Shown: piece after piece, positions 14,084 to 21,966 of the stretch
Numbering within the stretch: position 1 is the stretch's first letter
Layout of the letters: every line of letters starts with the position of its first letter
Source of the DNA: CAZYTX01 sp964650485
GTDB lineage: Bacteria > RBG-13-61-14 > DATKZS01
Reading direction: 5' to 3'
Assembly: GCA_964650485.1 (NCBI GenBank)
Contig: CAZYTX010000049.1
Span: 1 to 27,849, forward strand
Length of the DNA: 27,849 nucleotides
Notes under the pieces: model-generated
The model's database searches: none
What the model saw: only the letters and a program-made list of their open reading frames with translations
What the model was told of the DNA's origin: nothing
Made by a program: the position numbers and the translations under genes

Positions 14084-16507
14084 ATGAGAATAATAAGAGC
14101 GATCCTGGGCTGGGTTTTCAAGCTCAACCCCCTGCGGATCAGCCTCCTCATCATGGCGGCTTTTGTATTCCTTTATACCCAGAAGGAGGGGGCGCGCCGC
14201 CTGCTGGAGCAGGACGTGTACAACCCCCCCTTCAAGTTCCTGCAGCTTATAGAGTCCAAGGCATATGACACCCGCTTCCAGATAGTAAACGCCATCGAGT
14301 CTTTGAGGCCGGAGATCTCGGGGGACATAGTCATCGCTGAGATAGACGACGCCTCGGTGGCGCACTGGGGCTGGCCCTTTCCCCGGTCGAAATGGGGGGA
14401 CTTCCTTGCCAGGATGGAGGAGTACGGGGCCGCGGTGGTGGCCTTTGACGTGGTCTTCGCAGACCCTGGCGAGTACCTGGGGCTCAAGTTCATAAGGGAC
14501 GCCGTGGAAAAGTACGAATCCATGGACCTCTCCTCTCCTCCCAGGGTCAGGTATTCCAGGAGGTTGTATTCGTACTTCAACCGGGTCAAGGACTTTGGCG
14601 ATTACATGGAAAAGAAGCAGATCGAGGCTGACCAGGACAGGGTGTTTGCCCAGGCGCTCGATGGCATGGACAACGTTGTGCTGGGCTGGTACGGGTACCG
14701 TTCCAGGCAGGAGCTTCTGGCCCAGCCGGACCAGGACTTCACCGAGGAGGCCGAGTTCCTGATGCCGTCGAACATGCCCGTTATCTTCACCCATGGCTGG
14801 GACATGAACAAGCTGGTCAAGGGGTTCTGGAAGGTGAGGTTCATGGGTCTTCAGACCAACATCCGCTCCCTGTCCGAGAACGCAAGCCACTTCGGCTTCT
14901 TCACCGCCATTCCGGACGTGGTTGACGGCACCCTGCGCCGGACCCCCTTGATCAGTGTTTTCACCCTGGACGAGTCCTCCCCTGACAGGGAGAACACCTT
15001 CATATACCCCGCCTTGGGGCTGTCCGCGGTGAGCGTTTTCCTGGACAAGGACCCCGTGATCCAGATAGGCAACCTGGGCGCAAGGATCGCTCTCGGGGAC
15101 AGGATCATTCCCACGGACCAGTACGGCAGGGTGCTCATCAACTGGATGGGAAGGAAGGGCACCTTCCCCTATGAGAGCGTGCACGACATAATCACCGGCT
15201 ACGAGAACAGCCCGGACAAAGACCCTGAAAAAATATTCAAGAACAAGATCGTGTTCATAGGAAGCACAACCATAGGCGCGCACGACCTTCGAAACACGCC
15301 GTTCGGGAACGCCCCCGGTGTGGAGATGCACGCCAACGTGGTAAGCAACATCCTTAAAGGGAACACACTGATCAAGCCCGACTGGTTCTTCGTGTTCGAC
15401 GTGCTCTTCATTATAAGCGTTGGCATCGTGTTCGGGCTGGTGCTCCCGAGGCTGTCAGCCATCTGGGGCGGGGTGGTCACCGTGATCCTTTTCTTGGCCT
15501 ACCTGGGGCTTAACTTCTACTTCTTTCTGGGAAAGCAGTACTCCTTCAGCCTGGTGTTCCCCCTCTCCGAGCTGGCTTTCGTCTACATAGGCATAACCAT
15601 CTACCGCTACGCCACCGAGGAGAGGGAGAAGCGCTTCATCAAGGGCACCTTCGAGCACTACCTCTCCCCCGCGGTTATCGAGCACCTGATGGAGGACCCC
15701 TCCAAGCTGAAGCTGGGCGGGGAAGAGAGGATCATGACCGCGTTCTTCTCCGACATCCAGGGGTTCACCACCATAAGCGAGAACTTAAAGCACGCGGTGG
15801 TGCCCTTCTTGAACGAGTACCTGACCGAGATGTGCGACATAATACTGGGCTACGACGGGACCATTGACAAGTTCGAGGGGGACGCCATCATCGCCTTCTT
15901 CGGCGCCCCCCTGGACATGCCGGACCACGCGGTCCGGGCATGCCTTTGCACCGTGGACATCCAGGAGAAGATGGTGGAGCTTAGGAAGAAATGGGCCGAC
16001 GACGGTCTTCCCCCCATACATATGCGTATCGGGGTCAACTCCGGGGAGATGACCGTGGGCAACATGGGCTCAAGGCACAGGTTCGACTACACCATGATAG
16101 GGGACGAGGTCAACCTGGCGGCCAGGCTGGAGGGCGCCGGCAAGCAGTACAAGGTCTACTCCTTGATCAGCCAGGCCACCAGGGAGGCGGCCGGGGACCT
16201 CGTAGAGGTCAGGTACCTGGACTCCGTGAGGGTGGTGGGAAAGGACCTGCCGGTAAAGATTTACGAGCTTCTGGGAAAGAAAGGAGAGGTGCAGGACAAG
16301 AAGCGCCGGGTGGCAGAGGCCTTTTCAAGGGCAAGAGTGACATACCAGGAAAAAGACTTTGAAAGCGCGATCATACTTTTTCAACAGGCCCTGGAGATAG
16401 ACCCGGAAGACGGTCCCTCACAGGTTTTTATTAATAGGTGCCATAATTACATGCAAAGCCCGCCGCCCGAGGACTGGGACGGCGTATTCTCGATAACGGA
16501 GAAGTGA
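14084..16507 (+). CDS. CHASE2-domain class III adenylate cyclase with C-terminal TPR segment
   Basis: An 807-residue membrane receptor cyclase making cAMP from ATP. Order: N-terminal membrane segment (about 17-33), periplasmic CHASE2 sensor (about 40-425), three membrane segments (about 432-515), short linker, cyclase domain (about 545-730), TPR-like tail (740-795). Catalytic residues are visible: metal-binding Asp557 (FSDIQGF) and Asp600 (KFEGDA), adenine-selecting Lys596 and Thr670 (DYTMIGDE), transition-state Asn677 and Arg681 (NLAARLEGAGK). All are present, and Lys plus Thr predict ATP rather than GTP as substrate. GAGG lies 6 nt before the ATG. It is followed after 11 nt by a dual cAMP-binding protein, so product and sensor are coupled genetically. 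The CHASE2 ligand is unknown. Confidence 0.94.
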   Translation: MRIIRAILGWVFKLNPLRISLLIMAAFVFLYTQKEGARRLLEQDVYNPPFKFLQLIESKAYDTRFQIVNAIESLRPEISGDIVIAEIDDASVAHWGWPFPRSKWGDFLARMEEYGAAVVAFDVVFADPGEYLGLKFIRDAVEKYESMDLSSPPRVRYSRRLYSYFNRVKDFGDYMEKKQIEADQDRVFAQALDGMDNVVLGWYGYRSRQELLAQPDQDFTEEAEFLMPSNMPVIFTHGWDMNKLVKGFWKVRFMGLQTNIRSLSENASHFGFFTAIPDVVDGTLRRTPLISVFTLDESSPDRENTFIYPALGLSAVSVFLDKDPVIQIGNLGARIALGDRIIPTDQYGRVLINWMGRKGTFPYESVHDIITGYENSPDKDPEKIFKNKIVFIGSTTIGAHDLRNTPFGNAPGVEMHANVVSNILKGNTLIKPDWFFVFDVLFIISVGIVFGLVLPRLSAIWGGVVTVILFLAYLGLNFYFFLGKQYSFSLVFPLSELAFVYIGITIYRYATEEREKRFIKGTFEHYLSPAVIEHLMEDPSKLKLGGEERIMTAFFSDIQGFTTISENLKHAVVPFLNEYLTEMCDIILGYDGTIDKFEGDAIIAFFGAPLDMPDHAVRACLCTVDIQEKMVELRKKWADDGLPPIHMRIGVNSGEMTVGNMGSRHRFDYTMIGDEVNLAARLEGAGKQYKVYSLISQATREAAGDLVEVRYLDSVRVVGKDLPVKIYELLGKKGEVQDKKRRVAEAFSRARVTYQEKDFESAIILFQQALEIDPEDGPSQVFINRCHNYMQSPPPEDWDGVFSITEK

Positions 16508-16518
16508 GGAAGGTTAGA

Positions 16519-18159
16519 ATGCCCAAAAGGGACCCCGGAAAAATAAAAGAGCAGGCTGCAAAGCACCTCAAAAGGGGGAAGCTCGACAAGGCCCTGGAGT
16601 CTTACAAAGAGCTCGAAAAGGTGGCCAAGAACGACCACAGGGTGCCGCAGAAAATAGCGGAGATACTGCTCAAGATGGGCCAGAAAGAGCAGGCACTGGA
16701 AAAGTACCACCAGGCCGCGGAGAACTACCACCAGAAGGGTTTCCTGGTGCAGGCAATAGCCATTTACAAGGTGATACTGGACGTCTCTCCTGATGACGAG
16801 GAAGCAAAGGAGAGGCTCTCAGGACTCGCAAAGGAGAGGAGCGCGTCCCCCATAGATACCATCAAAAAGCGCAAAAAGCCGGCGCCAGGGCCTGAAAAGC
16901 CGCCCGCACCAGAAAAGCCGCCCGCACCAGAAAAGCCGCCCGCACCAGAAAAGCCGCAAGAGCCCGCCGAGGAAAAGGCCGAGCATTTAGAGGAAGAGCC
17001 CGAGCCTCCCGCTACGGAACCGGGCGGTGAGGAGGAGGAAGCTGAGCTGGGCATACCCCTGGAAGAGGATGCCGGGTCCTCCGTGGACCGGGAGCTCGAG
17101 AAGGCCATGGAAGAGGCCGCGCAGGAGTCCTTTGAAGGGGAGGAGCTGGAACAGGAGCAGGCGGAGCCCCTCGGGTCAGCGGAGGAGGAAGAGGTCACCC
17201 AGGTGGAGGAAGAGGGAATGACAGAAGAGGCTCTGTCCATTGGCGAGGAGTACAAGGATGAGCCTTCTGAAGAAGAGCTGGCCGCGGACGTGGAAGACAG
17301 GGAAGTGGGAGGAGTAGTCCCCCTTGATGAAGAGGAAGAGTTGCCCGAGACCGGTCCTGAAAGAACCCCCCTGTTCTCGGAGTTTTCCGAGGGCGAGTTC
17401 GACAGGGTGTTCGAGATGCTGGAGAGCAGGGTGATAGAGCCCGGTGAGGTTATTGTCAAGGAGGGTGATCCGGGCGACTCCATATTCATAGTGGCCAGGG
17501 GAGAGGTGAAGGTGCTGGCCTCGGACGACGGCGAGAAGACCAGGGCTGTGCTGGGTCCCGGTGTCTTTTTCGGCGAGATGGGCTACTTCCACGGCCGGCG
17601 CTCGGCAACGGTGGTGGCGCAGAAAAAGAGCCACCTCCTGGAGATAAGAAAGCATGACATGGACCTTGTGATCGAGGAGTTTCCCAAGGTGGCGGACGTG
17701 CTGGTCGGGTTCTACCGCGAGCGGGTGCTCATGAACATGCTGGCCGACTCGCCGTTGTTCGGGAACCTGACCAAAGAGGAAAGGGCGGGCCTTGCCGAGA
17801 AGTTCGAGCTGAAGGAGTATAAGCCAGGGCAGGTGATAGTAAGGGAGGGAGACCCTGGCGATTCAATGTTTATGATCAAGTCCGGCCAGGTCTCGGTCAC
17901 AACGGTGCACCCGGAGAGCAAGAAGACCATGGAGCTTGCAAAGCTCAGGGCGGGTGATTTCTTCGGTGAGGTGAGCCTGGTAAAAAGGAAGCCGCGCACC
18001 GCCACCATAACCGCGGAGGAGGACACGGAGCTCATGCAACTGAGATACGAGGACTTCCAGGAGCTCGCGGAAAGGCACCCGGAGATAGGCAAGGCGCTGG
18101 AGCAGACCATAGAGCAGCGGGTGGAGGACACCATACACAAGATGATCGAGGGCATGTAG
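16519..18159 (+). CDS. TPR protein with two cyclic-nucleotide-binding domains
   Basis: A 546-residue soluble protein. Residues 1-105 are TPR-like helices. About 106-290 is a charged, low-complexity linker containing EKPPAP repeats (126-149) and long Glu-rich stretches. Two cNMP-binding domains follow (about 292-400 and 415-530). Each keeps the phosphate-binding cassette: FFGEM...RRSAT with Glu353/Arg361 and FFGEV...PRTAT with Glu484/Arg493, so both should bind cAMP. No DNA-binding, kinase or other output domain is seen. It resembles a regulatory-subunit or scaffold layout more than a transcription factor. The ATG at 16519 has GAGGAAGG 5 nt upstream; a GTG at 16504 overlapping the cyclase stop is less likely. 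Its TPR may pair with the cyclase's TPR tail (inference). Confidence 0.88.
   Translation: MPKRDPGKIKEQAAKHLKRGKLDKALESYKELEKVAKNDHRVPQKIAEILLKMGQKEQALEKYHQAAENYHQKGFLVQAIAIYKVILDVSPDDEEAKERLSGLAKERSASPIDTIKKRKKPAPGPEKPPAPEKPPAPEKPPAPEKPQEPAEEKAEHLEEEPEPPATEPGGEEEEAELGIPLEEDAGSSVDRELEKAMEEAAQESFEGEELEQEQAEPLGSAEEEEVTQVEEEGMTEEALSIGEEYKDEPSEEELAADVEDREVGGVVPLDEEEELPETGPERTPLFSEFSEGEFDRVFEMLESRVIEPGEVIVKEGDPGDSIFIVARGEVKVLASDDGEKTRAVLGPGVFFGEMGYFHGRRSATVVAQKKSHLLEIRKHDMDLVIEEFPKVADVLVGFYRERVLMNMLADSPLFGNLTKEERAGLAEKFELKEYKPGQVIVREGDPGDSMFMIKSGQVSVTTVHPESKKTMELAKLRAGDFFGEVSLVKRKPRTATITAEEDTELMQLRYEDFQELAERHPEIGKALEQTIEQRVEDTIHKMIEGM
16894..16956 (+). repeat. 18-bp in-frame tandem repeat (3.5 copies)
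   Basis: Three perfect consecutive copies of an 18-bp unit (16894-16911, 16912-16929, 16930-16947) and a half copy (16948-16956) encode Glu-Lys-Pro-Pro-Ala-Pro repeats in the linker of the dual cAMP-binding protein. Copy number changes would keep the frame and alter only linker length. Confidence 0.95.
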
Positions 18160-18181
18160 GGCCCGCCCGATTGCACGCGCT

Positions 18182-18209
18182 TTGACAGATACCCGGAAAA
18201 TGATAGAAT
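18182..18209 (+). promoter_or_regulatory. Sigma-70 promoter of the Crp/Fnr-type regulator
   Basis: A perfect TTGACA (18182-18187) and TAGAAT (18204-18209; five of six) are separated by 16 bp. The start near 18216 gives a 40-nt leader ending in the strong ribosome site AAAGGAGG (18243-18250). This lets the regulator and the genes downstream be expressed independently of the cyclase. Confidence 0.7.
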
Positions 18210-18256
18210 CTGAATGAACGTCAGCATGAGAGGATATACCTGAAAGGAGGCGTATC

Positions 18257-18907
18257 ATGGGGGTGGAGGACATATTATTTCAGAAGCTTGGCAAGACCTT
18301 CCCGCCGGGCACGGTGCTGTTCAAGGAAGGGGAGCGCGGCAACGAGATGTACGTGATCCAGTCCGGCAAGGTAAAGATTTCCAAGGAAGTGCGGGGTGAG
18401 GAGCAGACACTGGCTACGCTGGGTCCGGGGGAGTTCTTCGGGGAGATGGCCATACTCAACAACAAGCCAAGGTCGGCTTCAGCCACGGTCACGGAAGAGT
18501 CCAAGATGCTGGTCATTGATCCCAAGACCTTCGAGTCCATGATAAAGGGGAACGCGGAGATAGCGGTGCGCATGATAAAGAAGCTGGCTCAAAGACTCGA
18601 AGACGCCGACCACCAGATCGAGAACCTGATGCTCAAGGACTCAAACAGCCGCGTGGTGCACACCCTCACCAGGATCGCGGAGGGCCAGGGCAAGCAGACC
18701 CCCGACGGCATCGAGGTCAAGCTCACCATCGAGGAACTGGCCGGGAAATGCGGACTGGAAGGGGCACAGGTAAAAGAGATTATTGATAAAATCGCCGGCG
18801 CAAACCTCGTCAAGGTGGGCCCGGACTCATTCCTCATCTCAAACGCGGACAAGCTTCGGAAGTACCTGGAGTACCTGTCAATGAAGGAGCAGTTCGCGGA
18901 CCTTTAA
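18257..18907 (+). CDS. Crp/Fnr-family transcription regulator with cyclic-nucleotide-binding domain
   Basis: A 216-residue protein. The N-terminal cNMP-binding domain has FFGEMAILNNKPRSAS with Glu63 and Arg72 of the phosphate cassette, so cAMP binding is expected. A dimerisation helix spans about 105-135 (MIKKLAQRLEDADHQIENL) and a C-terminal winged helix about 150-205. The wing region reads TIEELAGKCGLEGAQVKEIIDKI. The recognition helix lacks the Arg-Glu-x-x-x-Arg pattern of E. coli CRP, so its DNA target is probably not the classical TGTGA-N6-TCACA. AAAGGAGG lies 6 nt before the ATG. It has its own promoter, and 24 nt separate it from the phosphodiesterase gene. No Fnr-type cysteine cluster is seen. 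Family certain; ligand inferred from the conserved cassette and neighbours. Confidence 0.9.
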   Translation: MGVEDILFQKLGKTFPPGTVLFKEGERGNEMYVIQSGKVKISKEVRGEEQTLATLGPGEFFGEMAILNNKPRSASATVTEESKMLVIDPKTFESMIKGNAEIAVRMIKKLAQRLEDADHQIENLMLKDSNSRVVHTLTRIAEGQGKQTPDGIEVKLTIEELAGKCGLEGAQVKEIIDKIAGANLVKVGPDSFLISNADKLRKYLEYLSMKEQFADL

Positions 18908-18931
18908 TGAAGATGCTGCAAAGGAGAGTGC

Positions 18932-19693
18932 ATGGAAATACGGGTTCTGGGATGTTACGGCGGGGAGTTGCCGGGATACAGAACCACGTGCTTCCTGGTT
19001 GACAGCCGCCTGGCGGTTGACGCCGGCGCGCTTACCTCCGCCCTTTCAATAAAAGACCAGTCAAAGGTAGACGCCGTACTGCTCACCCACTCGCACCTGG
19101 ACCACGTAAGGGACCTGGGATTTTTGACTGACAACGTGTTCGGGAAAAGGGAGAGCCCGGTCTGTGTCTACGCGCTGCCCCACACCATAAGGAGCCTGAA
19201 GGAGCATATCTTCAATAACGAGCTCTGGCCCGACTTCAGCCGCTTGCCCGATCCCGAGAACCCGGTGATCGAGTTCAATGAGATTCCCGCGGAGGAGCCG
19301 GTGGAGGTGGCAGGCTACGAGGTGCAGGCCGTGGAGGTGAGCCATACCGTGCCGGCGTGCGGTTTGATAGTAAAGAACCGGGACCGGGCCTTTGCCGTGT
19401 CCGGGGACACCGCGCCTACTCAAAGGATCTGGGAAGTGGTGTCCAAAGAAGAGGCGCTAAAGGAGCTGCTGCTGGAGACCAGCTTCCCGGACAGGCTGGT
19501 GCACAGGGCCGAGGACACCGGACACCTCACTCCCGGGACGGCCCAGGCAGAACTCGAAAAGCTCGGCCGGCCGGACGTGAACGTGCGCCTCTACCACATG
19601 AAGCCGCAGTACCTTGGAGAAATAAACAAGGAAGTGCTTTCAGCAGACCACCAAATGCTGTTGCTCCAGCAAGGAGAGCATATAGAGATCTAA
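18932..19693 (+). CDS. Class II 3',5'-cyclic-nucleotide phosphodiesterase (metallo-beta-lactamase fold)
   Basis: A 253-residue metal-dependent hydrolase of the cAMP phosphodiesterase class II family (COG5212, related to yeast PDE1). Metal ligands are readable: THSHLDH with His53, His55, Asp57, His58; His138 in VSHTVPACG; Asp159 in SGDTAPT; His198 in GHLTP. The DNVFG and HIFNNELWPDFSRLP stretches and the HTVPA motif separate it from lactamases, glyoxalases and RNases of the fold. No signal peptide is present, so it acts in the cytoplasm. AAAGGAGAG lies 3 nt before the ATG. It would hydrolyse the cAMP made by the cyclase upstream and reset the circuit. Without the context, 'MBL-fold hydrolase' would be the cautious label; the gene order makes cAMP turnover much likelier. 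Confidence 0.88.
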   Translation: MEIRVLGCYGGELPGYRTTCFLVDSRLAVDAGALTSALSIKDQSKVDAVLLTHSHLDHVRDLGFLTDNVFGKRESPVCVYALPHTIRSLKEHIFNNELWPDFSRLPDPENPVIEFNEIPAEEPVEVAGYEVQAVEVSHTVPACGLIVKNRDRAFAVSGDTAPTQRIWEVVSKEEALKELLLETSFPDRLVHRAEDTGHLTPGTAQAELEKLGRPDVNVRLYHMKPQYLGEINKEVLSADHQMLLLQQGEHIEI

Positions 19694-19700
19694 GTAGTCC

Positions 19701-21881
19701 ATGACAATTAACCACCTGGAAAGCCACCCAAAGGCGCGAATAACTATTCTGAGCTTATTGTTCCCGCTGTTCCTGCCGCTGTTGACCGCATCCTACGCCC
19801 TGGCACAGCAGCCCATGAAGAGCTTTACCATCTCCGCTCCTTCACCCGAGGAGACCGTAATAATAAGCGCGGATACGGTCACCTGGCTGAGAGGGCAGGG
19901 GGTGCTGGAGTTTCACGGCAACGTCCGGGCACGGAGCGGAAGCTACAAGGTCGAGGCGGACCGCATCCGCGCGGACCTTGCAAAAAACACCATCGAGGCC
20001 CGTGGCAGGGTCACGGTTAAAATCATGGAGGGTGACACTGCGAGCGAGGTGCTTTCAGCGGAAAAGGTTTTGATAAACACCAGGCAGGGCGCCGGCTGGA
20101 TGGAGAGCGCGAGGATGAGAGTTCCCCTGGGTGAGCACCTGTTCACATTCCAGGGGAAGCGGGTCACCAAAAAGGATGACCATATTTACGTGATCGAGGG
20201 GGCGTATTTTACCTGGTGCCAATGCGCGCCGGATGAAAAGCCGGACTGGGCCGTGGCCGCAAAAAGCATGGAGGCGGACACAGAGGGGGATGCAGAGGCC
20301 AGGGGGGCCCGGATTTACATACGGGGCCGCGAGGTGATGAAGGTCCCCTTTTTCAGATACCCCCTGGTCAGAGAGCGCAGGTCAGGTCTCCTCTTTCCCG
20401 TGATCGAGACCTCGAGCTCGGACGGCGCCCACGTCGAGCAGCCCTTTTACCTGGTCCTGGGAAGGAGCGCGGACTTCACCTTCTATCCCCGCTATATCCT
20501 CCTTCGCGGCATGGACCTGGGAGGAGAGTTCAGGTACAACCTGGGGAGCCCGGCCAGGGGAGAGGTGAGAGCATTCGGGATTGACGACTACGACGAGCAA
20601 AGCTTCAGGGGAGGAGTGAGGATAAAGCACCGCACAGAGACCGGAGACGTGTTCACCGCGGCCTCGGACGTGGCCATAATAACCGACAACGAGGCGCTCT
20701 TTGATTTCGATCACAGGCACATGGGAGACGAGAACCAGAGGGCCCTGGAGTCACGGATGATGATGTCCTATCACCCGCCTTACATGAGCCTCACAGCGGA
20801 GCTGTCCGTTTTCGACGACCTCATGGGAGGGGACCTGCGCGATAGTCCCTTCGGGGACGACCGGGACGAGATCATGGTGCAGAGGCTGCCGGCTCTCAGC
20901 TACACCCTGCTTACCAGGCCGCTGATCGGACCCGCGGTCTTCGATGTCTCGGCCTACGCTGCAAACTATTACAGGCAGGACCCGGGGGCCGGGCGTGGCC
21001 AGGTGCTGTGGGTGATGCCCAGGGCGGCCCTGCCCTGGCGGTTCTTTGACGCCGTGGACTTCTGGGCCGCGGCCGGGTACAAGGAGTGGCTGCTGGCGCC
21101 GGAGGTGGAGGACGGCTACGCCAGCCGGGCCGTGGGCAGGCCCGAGGCCGAGCTGCTCTCGGGCTTCCAGGTGGAGAGGATTTTCAACACCGATGAGCAC
21201 GTGCTGAGACACTCCGTCCGGCCATCGGTGGTGGCATTCTATGGCGGCGAGCCAGGAAAGGTGGATGACGACGTCTTCCGGACCGTGGTGCCCGGCGAGG
21301 CCACAGGTCTTTCCGGCCTGCACCTGGACACCAGGCTCTGGTCCAGGCCGGCGCAAGGGGGCGCCATACAAGAGGCGGCCAGGCTGGAGCTCATACAGCT
21401 ATACGACTTCCAGAACGGGGTCTTTCGAGACCTCAGGGCCGAGGCCGGCATAGGCCGGCCCTCCCCCTGGAGGGTGGACCTGGACGCGTACTACGGCTGG
21501 GAGAACTCGGAGCTCAGCAGGATAAACCTCGGGCTGGGTTACAGGTTCAAGGAGCAGGGAATGGTGCGCGCCGGCTACCGCTACGACACAGGGGAGGTGC
21601 TCTCGCCCTACTTCGATTTCGAGGCACGTGAGGACGAGGCAGTGACCGGGGAGTTCGACTTGCGCATATTCCCGAGGCATAGGCTGGGCTACCATGCCCA
21701 CTACTCCATAGTGCACAACACCGTGATAAGGCAGGGCGCTTCTTACTCATACCTTGCCAGGCAGAAGTGCTGGGCCATGGACCTGACCGTCACTCACAGG
21801 ATCAGGCCGAGCGAGCCTGAAGCGGAGCACGAGATAAGCGGATCAGTAAACATCCGTTTGACCGACCCCGCAGGCTCGTGA
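19701..21881 (+). CDS. lptD: LPS-assembly outer-membrane protein LptD
   Basis: A 726-residue outer-membrane translocon that inserts lipopolysaccharide into the outer leaflet, normally as a plug-and-barrel with LptE. A signal peptide (residues 1-35, cleaved near ALA-QQ) is followed by the N-terminal LptA/OstA-like jellyroll (about 50-200: GVLEFHGNVRARSGSYKVEADR) and the C-terminal barrel. The jellyroll-barrel junction KVPFFRYPLVRERRSGLLFP is characteristic. Three Cys are present: Cys173 and Cys175 (WCQC) and Cys690 (QKCWAMD). This allows one N-domain-to-barrel disulfide instead of the two in E. coli. Somewhat shorter than E. coli LptD. It begins 7 nt after the phosphodiesterase stop with no good ribosome site nearby, so translational coupling is likely. 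Confidence 0.93.
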   Translation: MTINHLESHPKARITILSLLFPLFLPLLTASYALAQQPMKSFTISAPSPEETVIISADTVTWLRGQGVLEFHGNVRARSGSYKVEADRIRADLAKNTIEARGRVTVKIMEGDTASEVLSAEKVLINTRQGAGWMESARMRVPLGEHLFTFQGKRVTKKDDHIYVIEGAYFTWCQCAPDEKPDWAVAAKSMEADTEGDAEARGARIYIRGREVMKVPFFRYPLVRERRSGLLFPVIETSSSDGAHVEQPFYLVLGRSADFTFYPRYILLRGMDLGGEFRYNLGSPARGEVRAFGIDDYDEQSFRGGVRIKHRTETGDVFTAASDVAIITDNEALFDFDHRHMGDENQRALESRMMMSYHPPYMSLTAELSVFDDLMGGDLRDSPFGDDRDEIMVQRLPALSYTLLTRPLIGPAVFDVSAYAANYYRQDPGAGRGQVLWVMPRAALPWRFFDAVDFWAAAGYKEWLLAPEVEDGYASRAVGRPEAELLSGFQVERIFNTDEHVLRHSVRPSVVAFYGGEPGKVDDDVFRTVVPGEATGLSGLHLDTRLWSRPAQGGAIQEAARLELIQLYDFQNGVFRDLRAEAGIGRPSPWRVDLDAYYGWENSELSRINLGLGYRFKEQGMVRAGYRYDTGEVLSPYFDFEAREDEAVTGEFDLRIFPRHRLGYHAHYSIVHNTVIRQGASYSYLARQKCWAMDLTVTHRIRPSEPEAEHEISGSVNIRLTDPAGS

Positions 21882-21906
21882 CACCATTGTAACAGGTGTG
21901 AGTTGT

Positions 21907-21953
21907 GAGGCCCTGAGGCCTCTGACCTCTCAAACCTCGAACCTCAAACCTGA
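21907..21953 (+). repeat. Hairpin plus heptamer repeat tract between lptD and the ABC permease
   Basis: A perfect 6-bp hairpin, GAGGCC-CTGA-GGCCTC (21907-21922), runs into degenerate 7-bp direct repeats. The last three are in exact phase: AACCTCG (21933-21939), AACCTCA (21940-21946), AACCTGA (21947-21953). A related tract with the same heptamer is at 26558-26578. Confidence 0.6.
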
Positions 21954-21966
21954 AAAAAGACATGAG

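Noticed and set aside
14057..15331. 424-codon minus-strand open frame antisense to the adenylate cyclase
   Set aside because: The opposite strand encodes an intact CHASE2 domain, and the antisense translation has no recognisable motif or ribosome site.
13972..18256. Classical CRP boxes (TGTGA-N6-TCACA) before the cyclase or regulator genes
   Set aside because: No convincing match was seen by eye on either strand in 13972-14083 or 18160-18256.
21898..21966. Longer N-terminus for the first ABC permease from a GTG at 21898
   Set aside because: The extra residues are translated from heptamer repeats and carry no family similarity; MITLKLAWRN at 21967 matches known permease starts.
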